This document shows, piece after piece, positions 52,520-60,404 of a DNA stretch of 64,000 bases. The stretch lies in NCBI GenBank assembly GCA_937138495.1, contig CAKZPE010000051.1, positions 1-64,000 of the forward strand, in the 5' to 3' direction. Under the pieces are notes generated by a model that did not search any database, was not told where the DNA came from, and saw only the letters and a list, made by a program, of their open reading frames with translations. A program made the position numbers and the translations under genes. This DNA comes from an uncultured Oceanospirillaceae bacterium (GTDB taxonomy: Bacteria > Pseudomonadota > Gammaproteobacteria > Pseudomonadales > Balneatricaceae). Numbering within the stretch: the first letter of the stretch is position 1; each line of letters begins with the position of its first letter.

Positions 52520-53890
52520 TTATTCTGCGACAGACTCAAGGGTCTGATCAAAGCATAATTTCGCTTTTGCGCAGATTTCATCCACTTCAGCATGGCTGAT
52601 GACCAGTGGAGGAGACAGCACCATCCGGCTGCCAACGGCCCGCATGATCAGGTTATTGGCAAAACAATGGTCCCGGCAGATCATGCCGATATCAATGTCA
52701 TCACCGAAAGGTGTTTTAGTGGCTTTGTCTTTCATCAGGGCGATACCGGCCACCAGTCCCATGCCTTCAATATGGCCAACCAGGGGATGATCCGCCAGGG
52801 TTTCACGGAGTTTATTCTGGAAGTACGGACCTATATCGTTCGCCACGTATTCCACAATGTTCTCTTCCTTCATGATGCGGATATTTTCCAGTGCTACAGC
52901 AGCCGCTGCCGGATGGCCGGAGTAGGTAAAGCCGTGGTTGAAATCATCATCATGGTTGATCAGAGCATTGGCGATGCGGCCACCGATGGCCACCGCAGAA
53001 ATCGGCAGGTAACCGGATGACAGGCCCTTGGCCATCGACATAATGTCCGGCTGGATATCCAGTGTCTGGCTGCCGAACCAGTTGCCGGTCCGGCCAAAGC
53101 CACAGATAACCTCGTCGGCGGCGAGCAGAATGTCATACTTGCGGCAGACTTTCTGAATTTCCTGCCAGTAGTTAGCTGGGGGGACGATAACCCCGCCAGC
53201 GCCCTGAATCGGTTCGCCAATGAAGGCTGCGACGTTATCCGGGCCAACTTCGAGGATCTTGTCTTCCAGTGCCTGTGCGCAGGCAACCCCGAACTCCTCT
53301 TCGCTCATATCGCCGGCTTCATCGTACCAGTATGGCTGGCGGATATGTTCGATGCCCGGTACGCCCGGAGCACCCTGTTTGTGCATCCCGCCCATACCGC
53401 CAAGGCTGGCACCGGCCAGTGTGCTGCCATGATAGGCATTTTCACGGCTGATGATGATATTGCGGTACGGTTTCTTTTCGATGCACCAGTACTGGCGTAC
53501 CAGACGGATAATGGTATCTACCGCTTCGGAACCGGAGCCGGCAAAGAAGATGTGATTCAGGTCACCCGGGGTCACTTCGGCGATGGCTTTAGCAAGCTTG
53601 GCAGCCGGTGCGTGGGTGGTTTTGAAGAAGGTGTTGTAATAAGGCAGTTGTTGCATCTGGGTGGCAGCAGCGTCTACCAGTTCCTGGCGGCCATAGCCCA
53701 GGTTAACGCACCACAGACCGGCCATACCGTCGATGATCTTGTTCCCTTCGCTGTCCCAGAGATATACCCCTTCGGCTCTTTCAATAACCCGTGCACCCTG
53801 TTTATTCAGTGCGCCGGTGTTGCTGAACGGATGGATGTGATGTTCCCGGTCAGCGGTTTGAATGTCCTGACTGTTGGCTTGCTGTGACAT
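52520..53890 (-). CDS. Putrescine/omega-amino:pyruvate aminotransferase (class III, SpuC-like)
   Basis: 456 residues from the ATG at 53890, preferred to 53923 because GGAGAG lies just before it. PLP enzyme of fold type I: GSGSEAVDTIIRLVRQY, ENAYHGSTLAGASLGG, DEVICGFGRTGNWFG and the Schiff-base lysine in MSMAKGLSSGYLP. Removes the amino group from putrescine or a related polyamine with pyruvate as acceptor. Context supports this: a GntR gene and potGHI lie upstream. A TGTGATCACA operator is 100 bases upstream. Confidence 0.88.
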   Translation of the reverse strand: MSQQANSQDIQTADREHHIHPFSNTGALNKQGARVIERAEGVYLWDSEGNKIIDGMAGLWCVNLGYGRQELVDAAATQMQQLPYYNTFFKTTHAPAAKLAKAIAEVTPGDLNHIFFAGSGSEAVDTIIRLVRQYWCIEKKPYRNIIISRENAYHGSTLAGASLGGMGGMHKQGAPGVPGIEHIRQPYWYDEAGDMSEEEFGVACAQALEDKILEVGPDNVAAFIGEPIQGAGGVIVPPANYWQEIQKVCRKYDILLAADEVICGFGRTGNWFGSQTLDIQPDIMSMAKGLSSGYLPISAVAIGGRIANALINHDDDFNHGFTYSGHPAAAAVALENIRIMKEENIVEYVANDIGPYFQNKLRETLADHPLVGHIEGMGLVAGIALMKDKATKTPFGDDIDIGMICRDHCFANNLIMRAVGSRMVLSPPLVISHAEVDEICAKAKLCFDQTLESVAE

Positions 53891-53981
53891 CTTTGCTCTC
53901 CTGTTTCGGCAGGTGTATGACACCGGCGCAGGTTTATTCTGTTAGGTATATCCCGAAGGATTGTTCTCAAACACTGAAATT

Positions 53982-53999
53982 ATTTTGTGATCACAAAAT
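53982..53999. promoter_or_regulatory. GntR-type operator 1 upstream of the aminotransferase
   Basis: ATTTTGTGATCACAAAAT, an 18-base perfect palindrome centred 100 bases before the aminotransferase start. Same core as the two sites near the GntR gene. Confidence 0.65.
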
Positions 54000-54131
54000 T
54001 TAAAAGTCAAATGAATATTTGTGTGTTTTTCAGGTGATGGGATACTTTTAGCGGTAAATCAGAACAGCAGAATCCCGTTGCGGCACAGCTGCAAGACGGT
54101 TATTCAGCAGGACAGGAGGGGCAAAAACAGC

Positions 54132-54842
54132 TTACTGGCCGTTCGAATGATCGATAAAACGCTGGAGTTGTTGCGGATTATTGGCGAATGCCACACCGTC
54201 ACGGATATCGGCGGCGATCGCCAGCTGCAGGGCCACAGCGTCTTTACGTTCGATGGTCTGCATTGCTTCGTTATGGCGGTCCACCAGATAGTGTTCACTG
54301 ATGTTGCTGCTGGCCAGCCGCATAAAAGGGCCCAGCTGTAGCCACAGGCTTTCAATCAGCGACAGGCTGACCTGATGGGGATTTGCGCTGTACATCAGGC
54401 GATGGAATTCCTGATTATGATGGTTGATCTGAGCCAGGTTGCCACTGGCCTGAGCGGTATTTATCGCCGCGTCCTGCTGTTGCAGGGCCTTCAGCTGTGC
54501 GGCATCGATATACGGCAGGGCACGGGCGGCCGCATGGCATTCAATGGCAATTCTTGCTTCACATAACTCGGTAAATTTCATGGCCGTCATTTGCGGCACC
54601 ATGACCCGGCGGTTACCCAGAATTTCCAATGCGTTTTCAGCGGCCAGCTGGCGCAGTGCTTCGCGTACCGGCATCGGGCTGACGTCCAGCATCTGAGCCA
54701 GTGCACGGATAGTCAGTTGCCGTCCGGGCAGGAAGTCACCGTCCATCACCGCACGGCGCAGGCTCTGATATACCCACTGGGTAACCGTCTGGCTGTCATC
54801 CCGGGGGCGTGGATTCAGTGTGATGGGGGAATGTTTATCCAT
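54132..54842 (-). CDS. GntR-family regulator, FadR subfamily (FCD domain)
   Basis: 236 residues: winged HTH at about 18-85 (SLRRAVMDGDFLPGRQLTIR, LAQMLDVSPMPVREALRQLA) and an all-alpha FCD ligand domain with the metal-site pattern (EARIAIECHAAARA, HNQEFHRLMY, HLVDRHNEAMQTIE-like). Such regulators respond to carboxylic acids or amino acid derivatives. Three TGTGATCACA palindromes flank the gene, which suggests autoregulation and control of the aminotransferase and perhaps the pot operon. Confidence 0.88.
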   Translation of the reverse strand: MDKHSPITLNPRPRDDSQTVTQWVYQSLRRAVMDGDFLPGRQLTIRALAQMLDVSPMPVREALRQLAAENALEILGNRRVMVPQMTAMKFTELCEARIAIECHAAARALPYIDAAQLKALQQQDAAINTAQASGNLAQINHHNQEFHRLMYSANPHQVSLSLIESLWLQLGPFMRLASSNISEHYLVDRHNEAMQTIERKDAVALQLAIAADIRDGVAFANNPQQLQRFIDHSNGQ

Positions 54843-54877
54843 AGTTGTATGTTAATGCCGGACACCGGGAAAGTATA

Positions 54878-54889
54878 TTGTGATCACAA
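54878..54889. promoter_or_regulatory. GntR-type operator 2
   Basis: TTGTGATCACAA, perfect palindrome 36 bases before the GntR start codon. Confidence 0.65.
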
Positions 54890-54899
54890 AAAATATAAA

Positions 54900-54914
54900 A
54901 ATGTGATCACAAAA
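54900..54914. promoter_or_regulatory. GntR-type operator 3
   Basis: ATGTGATCACA with an AAAAT flank; centre 23 bases (about two helical turns) from operator 2, so two dimers could bind side by side on the same DNA face. Confidence 0.65.
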
Positions 54915-55303
54915 TTGATTTTACTGACCCTGTTCTGGTAGAACTGTGTGTTGAAACACAGTTTTCGCCCGCTACCCACTGAGGGGTATAGCGCTATAAA
55001 AGGGCGACGGGTTAATTTAGGCAGCAGTGAGCAAAGGGTGATTATGCTGACAAAGGTGAAGGGTGGGCTGAATCAGAATCGCCTGCCGCCTGAATCCTTT
55101 GTAGATCCGCCGGATCAATTTGTTACTATCAGAAGAGCCTGACGGATGCGTAGCAACGTATTGTAAAGGCTCCAGTAACAAGTGCTTACGGCGGGTAGTA
55201 GCAATACTGTATATCCCGGCACCGTACCGGGTAAATAATAACAAACGGATGTGCCTGTTTCTGAAAAGGGCAGAGCAGATCTGACTGATATCCGAGGCAG
55301 GTT
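54915..55303 (+). other. Long gene-free region before potG
   Basis: About 390 bases. It holds an eight-base hairpin AACTGTGT/ACACAGTT (54942-54963), a perfect 12-base palindrome TATAGCGCTATA (54987-54998) and no supported gene; a 64-codon forward frame exists but has no family character or clear ribosome site. It may be a long leader or include the pot promoter. No known riboswitch recognised by eye. Confidence 0.45.
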
Positions 55304-56485
55304 ATGACTGAAACTCAGGTGATTGACAGCCCAGCTGTGGCGCAATCAACTCCGGACGACATCCCTCTATGGAAACAGGACGGCGCCCAGCCCTTCCTGC
55401 GGATTGAAAACATCACCAAAAAATTTGGTGACTTTACCGCCGTGGATAACATCTCGCTGGATATCTATAAGAACGAACTGTTCTGCCTGCTGGGCGGCTC
55501 CGGTTCGGGCAAAAGTACCCTGTTGCGTATGCTGGCGGGGTTCGAAGCGCCAACCTCCGGTAAGATCATCATCGACGGCGTGGATATGGCCGGCATTCAG
55601 CCGTGGAAGCGGCCGGTGAATATGATGTTTCAGTCCTATGCGCTGTTTCCGCACCTGAGCGTGGAAGAAAACGTCGCCTTCGGCCTGAAACGTGAAGGCG
55701 TCCCGCGGGCAGAAGTGCGCGAGCGGGTGGCCCAGATGCTGGAACTGGTGCAGATGGGCCATCTGAACAAGCGTAAACCCCATCAGTTGTCCGGCGGTCA
55801 GCGCCAGCGGATCGCGTTAGCCCGCTCCCTGATCAAGCAGCCGAAGCTGTTATTGCTGGATGAGCCATTAGGCGCGCTGGATAAAAAGCTCCGGGAAGAA
55901 ACCCAGTTTGAGCTGATCAACATCCAGGAAAAACTCGGCGTGACCTTCGTGGTGGTCACCCACGATCAGGAAGAGGCCATGACCCTGTCAACCCGGATCG
56001 GTGTCATGGATCAGGGCAAGATCGTCCAGACGGCCGAACCCCACGATGTGTACGAATACCCGAACAGCCGCTTTGTGGCGGAGTTCATCGGTTCAGTGAA
56101 TATGTTCGAAGGCCGGGTGATCGAGGATGAGCCGGACAGCGTGCGCATTCACTCCAAAGAAGCCGGCGGTGAGCTGTACGTGGACCACGGCATCAGCTGT
56201 GCGCCGAATCAGAAAGTCTATGTGGCGCTGCGCCCGGAGAAAATCAAAGTCAGCCGCCGCAAACCGGATCAGTCGCACTTAAATGGCGCTAACTGCATTG
56301 TCGGTACCATCGAAGAAATTGCCTACATGGGCAGCATGTCCGTGTTCCGCATCCGCCTGCCCAGTGGCAAAGAAGTACGGGTTACCCAGCCTAACTTCTC
56401 CCGTAATATGGGCGAACGCTTTACCTGGGAAGATCAGGTCTATATGTCCTGGGATGCTGACAGCAGTGTGGTATTAACCTCATGA
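55304..56485 (+). CDS. potG: Putrescine-type ABC importer ATPase PotG
   Basis: 393 residues. Walker A LGGSGSGKST, Q-loop MMFQSYALFPHLSVEENVAF, signature LSGGQRQRIALARSL, Walker B LLLDEPLGALD and switch His VVTHDQEEA, then a TOBE domain (ALRPEKIKV). It energises the polyamine importer with PotH and PotI. GAGG lies before the ATG. The stop overlaps potH by four bases. N-terminal 30 residues are an extension. Confidence 0.92.
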   Translation: MTETQVIDSPAVAQSTPDDIPLWKQDGAQPFLRIENITKKFGDFTAVDNISLDIYKNELFCLLGGSGSGKSTLLRMLAGFEAPTSGKIIIDGVDMAGIQPWKRPVNMMFQSYALFPHLSVEENVAFGLKREGVPRAEVRERVAQMLELVQMGHLNKRKPHQLSGGQRQRIALARSLIKQPKLLLLDEPLGALDKKLREETQFELINIQEKLGVTFVVVTHDQEEAMTLSTRIGVMDQGKIVQTAEPHDVYEYPNSRFVAEFIGSVNMFEGRVIEDEPDSVRIHSKEAGGELYVDHGISCAPNQKVYVALRPEKIKVSRRKPDQSHLNGANCIVGTIEEIAYMGSMSVFRIRLPSGKEVRVTQPNFSRNMGERFTWEDQVYMSWDADSSVVLTS

Positions 56486-57444
56486 ACGCCCCGGTTTCCC
56501 TGAATATTCCCGGCCAGAAGCCGGCCTCAGGTATGGGGCGCCTGATCTATGCATTACGCCATCTGAGCATTGGCCGCTGGACGGTCATCTCACTGCCCAG
56601 CCTGTGGCTGGCAGTCTTCTTCTTTGTACCCTTTCTGGTGGTGTTCAAAATTTCCCTGGCGGAGCCGACCATCTCGATTCCGCCGTACAGCTCCCTGCTG
56701 GAATGGGACCCGGAAGAGTCCTTCGCCACCCTGAAGCTGAACCTGGGGAACTACCTCTATCTGTTTGAAGATGCCTTCTATCTGGAAGCCTATTTAAGCT
56801 CGATCCGCATTGCGGCGGTCTCCACCTTCTTTACCCTGTTGGTGGCCTTCCCGATGGCGTATCTGATCGCCCGCAGTAAATCCACTACCCGGATTTTACT
56901 GCTGTCGCTGGTGATCCTGCCGTTCTGGACCTCCTTCCTGTTGCGGGTATACGCCTGGATGGGGTTCCTGAAAAAGAACGGCCTGATCAACGAATTCCTG
57001 ATGACCTTCGGCCTCATTGATCAGCCGCTGACCATGCTGCAAACTGATTTTGCGGTCTACATCGGCATCGTCTACACCTACCTGCCGTTCATGGTGCTGC
57101 CGCTGTACACCGCGCTGGAAAAAATGGACATCACCCTGCTGGAAGCGGCAGAAGACTTAGGCGGCCGGCCGTTACAGAACTTCTTCCTGATCACCCTGCC
57201 GCAGGCGGTACCGGGCATCATTGCCGGTTGCTTGTTGGTGTTCATTCCGGCGGTGGGTGAGTACGTGATCCCGGCCTTGCTGGGCGGTTCCGACACCCTG
57301 ATGATCGGTAAAGTGCTGTGGGACGAATTCTTCCTGAACCGCGACTGGCCCATGGCCTCAGCCGTGGCGACCGTGATGCTGATCGTGCTGGTATTGCCGA
57401 TCATGCTCATCAGAAACACCAATTCCGGTAAGGAGGCGTTTTAA
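56482..57444 (+). CDS. potH: Putrescine-type ABC importer permease PotH
   Basis: 320 residues with six membrane segments; EAA loop TLLEAAEDLGGRPLQNFFLI. FWTSFLLRVYAWMGFLKKNG and PAVGEYVIPALLGGSDTLM are typical of PotB/PotH. Overlaps the potG end (ATGA). Forms the translocation pore with PotI. Confidence 0.92.
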   Translation: MNAPVSLNIPGQKPASGMGRLIYALRHLSIGRWTVISLPSLWLAVFFFVPFLVVFKISLAEPTISIPPYSSLLEWDPEESFATLKLNLGNYLYLFEDAFYLEAYLSSIRIAAVSTFFTLLVAFPMAYLIARSKSTTRILLLSLVILPFWTSFLLRVYAWMGFLKKNGLINEFLMTFGLIDQPLTMLQTDFAVYIGIVYTYLPFMVLPLYTALEKMDITLLEAAEDLGGRPLQNFFLITLPQAVPGIIAGCLLVFIPAVGEYVIPALLGGSDTLMIGKVLWDEFFLNRDWPMASAVATVMLIVLVLPIMLIRNTNSGKEAF

Positions 57445-57445
57445 G

Positions 57446-58264
57446 ATGCAACAACGACAATCGCTGTTCCTCAACACCAGTGCGACCTTGGGATTTATCT
57501 TCCTCTATGCGCCGATCATTGCCCTGATCGTCTACAGCTTCAACAAATCCAAGCTGGTGACCGTCTGGGGTGGCTGGTCCCTGCAGTGGTACAGTGCGCT
57601 ATTCAACAACGAACAGATCATGACCGCCGCCTGGCTGAGCCTCAAAGTCGCCTTCATCAGCGCCACCGTGGCGGTGGTGCTGGGCACCCTGGCGGGCTTT
57701 GTCCTCTCCCGGATGGGCCGCTTTCCGGGCAAACTGATACTCTCCGGCTGGATCACCGCGCCGCTGGTGATGCCGGAAGTCATTACCGGTCTCTCCCTGT
57801 TGTTGCTGTTCGTGGCGATGGAAGGGACCTTTGGCTGGCCGTCCGGCCGGGGCATCGGCACCATCATCATTGCCCACAGTACCTTCTGTCTGGCCTATGT
57901 GGCGGTCATCGTGCAATCACGGCTGTCCGCCATGGATGAATCGCTGGAAGAGGCCGCGATGGACCTGGGGGCCAAGCCGTTCAGCCTGTTCTTCCTGGTG
58001 ACGTTGCCGCTGATCTCCCCGGCGATTATCTCCGGCTGGCTGCTGTCGTTCACCCTGTCGCTGGATGATCTGGTGATCGCCAGCTTCGTCTCCGGCCCGG
58101 GTAACAGCACCCTGCCAATGGTGATTTTCTCCAAGGTGCGCTTAGGCGTCACCCCGGAAGTGAACGCATTGGCGACCATCATGATCGGCATTGTGGCCCT
58201 GGGTGTGGTCGGCGCGATCTGGCAGATGCGCCGCCAGAACCGGATGATGAACAGTATCGATTAA
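57446..58264 (+). CDS. potI: Putrescine-type ABC importer permease PotI
   Basis: 272 residues, six membrane segments; start LFLNTSATLGFIFLYAPIIA; EAA loop SLEEAAMDLGAKPFSLFFLV; LSLDDLVIASFVSGPGNSTL is the PotC/PotI signature. One base after the potH stop. No potF follows, so the periplasmic receptor must be encoded elsewhere. Confidence 0.92.
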   Translation: MQQRQSLFLNTSATLGFIFLYAPIIALIVYSFNKSKLVTVWGGWSLQWYSALFNNEQIMTAAWLSLKVAFISATVAVVLGTLAGFVLSRMGRFPGKLILSGWITAPLVMPEVITGLSLLLLFVAMEGTFGWPSGRGIGTIIIAHSTFCLAYVAVIVQSRLSAMDESLEEAAMDLGAKPFSLFFLVTLPLISPAIISGWLLSFTLSLDDLVIASFVSGPGNSTLPMVIFSKVRLGVTPEVNALATIMIGIVALGVVGAIWQMRRQNRMMNSID

Positions 58265-58290
58265 ATGCCTGGTTCTGCTTCAGGTTAACG

Positions 58291-58320
58291 ACGCCGGCAC
58301 AGCAATGTGCCGGCGTTTCT
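58291..58320 (+). terminator. Terminator of potGHI
   Basis: ACGCCGGCACA (58291-58301), loop GCAA, TGTGCCGGCGT (58306-58316), then TTTCT; short T run, strong stem. Confidence 0.65.
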
Positions 58321-58407
58321 GTATCTGCTGTTATGCGTTCGTTAACTGTTTAGAAATAAAGAGGTTTTTGTGCCACACTGAATTGCGATTACAGAAGGAG
58401 TTGCCGG

Positions 58408-58851
58408 GTGTCAGAACGTTTAAAGCAGTTTGCCTACATCAGTCATGAGCTACTGGACTTTCAGGAAGAGAGCTTGCGGGGATTGCTGTTGCAGTCCCGC
58501 AAAAAGAATAAAGATATGGCACTCACCGGCCTGCTGTTGTTTGATAAACCTGTGTTTATGCAGGTGCTGGAAGGGCCAGCCGCTTCAATTGATCAGATTC
58601 TTGCGGATATCCGGGCGGATACACGCCATTACTCAATGGACATCATTTATACCAATGATCAGCTGCAGGAACGTGAGTTCGCCAACTGGCGAATGGGCTG
58701 CCGTATTTTGGGCAACCGAAGCCGTGATGATTATGCCCGGCTAGATAGCCGTATTCGCAGGCTGCTCAGTGTTGGCCGGCCTAACGGTCAGCTGGCGCAT
58801 CAGATATTGCTGGAATTTAATGCTATGAAGGGGGCATTTCTGGATTTATAG
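58408..58851 (+). CDS. BLUF-domain blue-light receptor
   Basis: 147 residues, a single BLUF flavin domain plus a short C-terminal extension. Key residues: Y10 (FAYIS), N34 (RKKNKD), Q52 (VFMQVLEGP), W94 and M96 (FANWRMG), all those used for flavin hydrogen bonding. RADTRHYSM fits the family RDxRH motif. No output domain, so it should signal by protein contact. Neighbour is a soluble chemoreceptor-like protein. GAAGGAGTTGCCGG precedes a GTG start. Confidence 0.9.
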   Translation: MSERLKQFAYISHELLDFQEESLRGLLLQSRKKNKDMALTGLLLFDKPVFMQVLEGPAASIDQILADIRADTRHYSMDIIYTNDQLQEREFANWRMGCRILGNRSRDDYARLDSRIRRLLSVGRPNGQLAHQILLEFNAMKGAFLDL

Positions 58852-59156
58852 CGGACATTATTCTGACGGTGCTACTGATTTTTATGAGTCTTTTTGTTTT
58901 CACCGGTTACATGTCTTTGCAGCGTTTCTGATTTTTCCGGATAACGATGACGGTGTTTTCTGCTGTTTTTTTAATGTGCTTTTAATGCGGGGGTTGATCT
59001 TGAACAATGGTCTTGTGACTTTGCTTGATTAGTTACTTTATCTAATTGTTTCTGTTTGGTTTTTGTGGTCTTTTGTCTGTATTGATTCTGGTGTTTAGTT
59101 CTGTTTCTGTCACGGTTTTTTTTAAAGCCTGATTGTTGCTGTTTTGGAGTTGTCAG
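58852..59156. other. T-rich gene-free region
   Basis: About 300 bases strikingly rich in T on the plus strand, with several runs of seven to eight T. No convincing promoter, hairpin or gene. A leftward open frame is low-complexity (Lys/Gln/Thr) and not supported. Confidence 0.4.
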
Positions 59157-60266
59157 ATGTTTTTCAGACGTCATTTGGTTGAAGAAAATACAAGGTTAAA
59201 AGAGGTTTTAGAAAGCGAGGAGATCCGGCATGAGCAGGAAATCAGTCTTTTGCGCCAACAGCTTGAGGAGCAGGCAGAACAGAATGAATACCTTCGTAAG
59301 TCACTGACGGCTGATTCTGAGGTTATGTCCAGCCAGCTAAAAGGTGGCGCTATGCTGGAGACCATCCGTACCGGATTGGCAAACAGCGCTGAGGAACTGT
59401 CCGTTGAACAGGAAGGTTTAAAGCAGCTGGGGTCGATGTTTGAGCAGACCGGTGAAGCTCTGTCGAGGCTTGAGTCACGTGCCGGCTGTATTAATCAGCA
59501 GGCTGAAGAAAGTATGGAGTCTGTTTTACAGCTGGACCGGACGGCGGTTTCAATTACCCGGCTGGTGTCTTCTATTCAGGAAATTTCTGATCAGACTAAT
59601 TTACTTGCACTTAATGCTGCGATTGAAGCTGCGCGGGCAGGTGAAGCCGGTCGTGGCTTTGCTGTCGTTGCAGATGAGGTGAGAGGCCTGGCCAGCAAAG
59701 CGCATGAAGCAAGTGCTGAAATTGAGTCGCTGGTTTCCAAGGTGATTACGCAAACCACGTCCATCAAAGGAATGATTGAACTGAATCAGACCAGCGCGGC
59801 TGAGGTGTCTGTTTCATCGGAGCAGATAGACGGTGTTGTCAGCCAGGTGCTCAGCCGCTCCCGGCGAATGCAGGAGGTGATTGATGTTGCAGCGGTGCGC
59901 GGTTTTTTAGATACCGTTAAATTAGACCATGTTGTCTGGAAGAATGCCGTGTACCGGCAGATTGAAACCCGGTCATTTTCTGAGTTACCTAACAGACATA
60001 CGGAGTGCCGTATGGGGAAATGGTATTTTGAGGGGGATGGTTCCAGAGTCTACAGCTCTTTATCCAGTTATCGAGATATGGACGGGCCGCATCAGTTGGT
60101 TCATGATTCCGGCCGAAATGCGATTCAGGCTGGCAGTGACGGCAATTTTGAGTTGATGGCACAGCATCTCAATGCAATGGAAGAAGCCAGTTTGAAAGTT
60201 GTGCAGGCAGTTGAAAAAATGATGCAGGAAGTGGTGGTTGTGCGGTACGGTGAGCAGCGCCGGTGA
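59157..60266 (+). CDS. Soluble chemoreceptor-type protein with C-terminal CZB zinc domain
   Basis: 369 residues from the ATG at 59157 (GGAG seven bases before). No membrane segment. N-terminal coiled coil (about 10-55), MCP signalling region with the hairpin tip [38 protein letters not shown], then a CZB domain: [33 protein letters not shown], giving the 3-His/1-Cys zinc site. Cytosolic receptors of this kind (TlpD-like) sense zinc or oxidants such as hypochlorite. The methylation region is short. Confidence 0.88.
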   Translation: MFFRRHLVEENTRLKEVLESEEIRHEQEISLLRQQLEEQAEQNEYLRKSLTADSEVMSSQLKGGAMLETIRTGLANSAEELSVEQEGLKQLGSMFEQTGEALSRLESRAGCINQQAEESMESVLQLDRTAVSITRLVSSIQEISDQTNLLALNAAIEAARAGEAGRGFAVVADEVRGLASKAHEASAEIESLVSKVITQTTSIKGMIELNQTSAAEVSVSSEQIDGVVSQVLSRSRRMQEVIDVAAVRGFLDTVKLDHVVWKNAVYRQIETRSFSELPNRHTECRMGKWYFEGDGSRVYSSLSSYRDMDGPHQLVHDSGRNAIQAGSDGNFELMAQHLNAMEEASLKVVQAVEKMMQEVVVVRYGEQRR

Positions 60267-60366
60267 TCCTGTGTTAGCTCCGGATCTGTAGCGTTCCTGT
60301 CGACGTGAATGCTGGTCCAGGTATGTTTGCCGCGTAACGGTTTTTTGATCCTGCAGTGTTGAAGAT

Positions 60367-60402
60367 AACCCCGTTATCCGCCGGTCGGATAACGGGGTTT
60401 TT
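60367..60402 (+). terminator. Terminator of the CZB receptor gene
   Basis: AACCCCGTTATCCG (60367-60380) and CGGATAACGGGGTT (60386-60399), followed by T run. Strong stem on the plus strand; on the minus strand no T run follows. Confidence 0.85.
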
Positions 60403-60404
60403 CA

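Noticed and set aside
53345..53887. Forward 180-codon frame inside the aminotransferase gene
   Set aside because: Antisense shadow; the leftward frame carries clear PLP-enzyme motifs.
54878..54914. CRP binding sites
   Set aside because: The core is TGTGATCACA with no spacer, whereas CRP needs TGTGA and TCACA six bases apart; a GntR/FCD operator fits better.
58971..59174. Leftward Lys/Gln/Thr-rich frame
   Set aside because: Low-complexity translation of a T-rich stretch that overlaps the chemoreceptor start.
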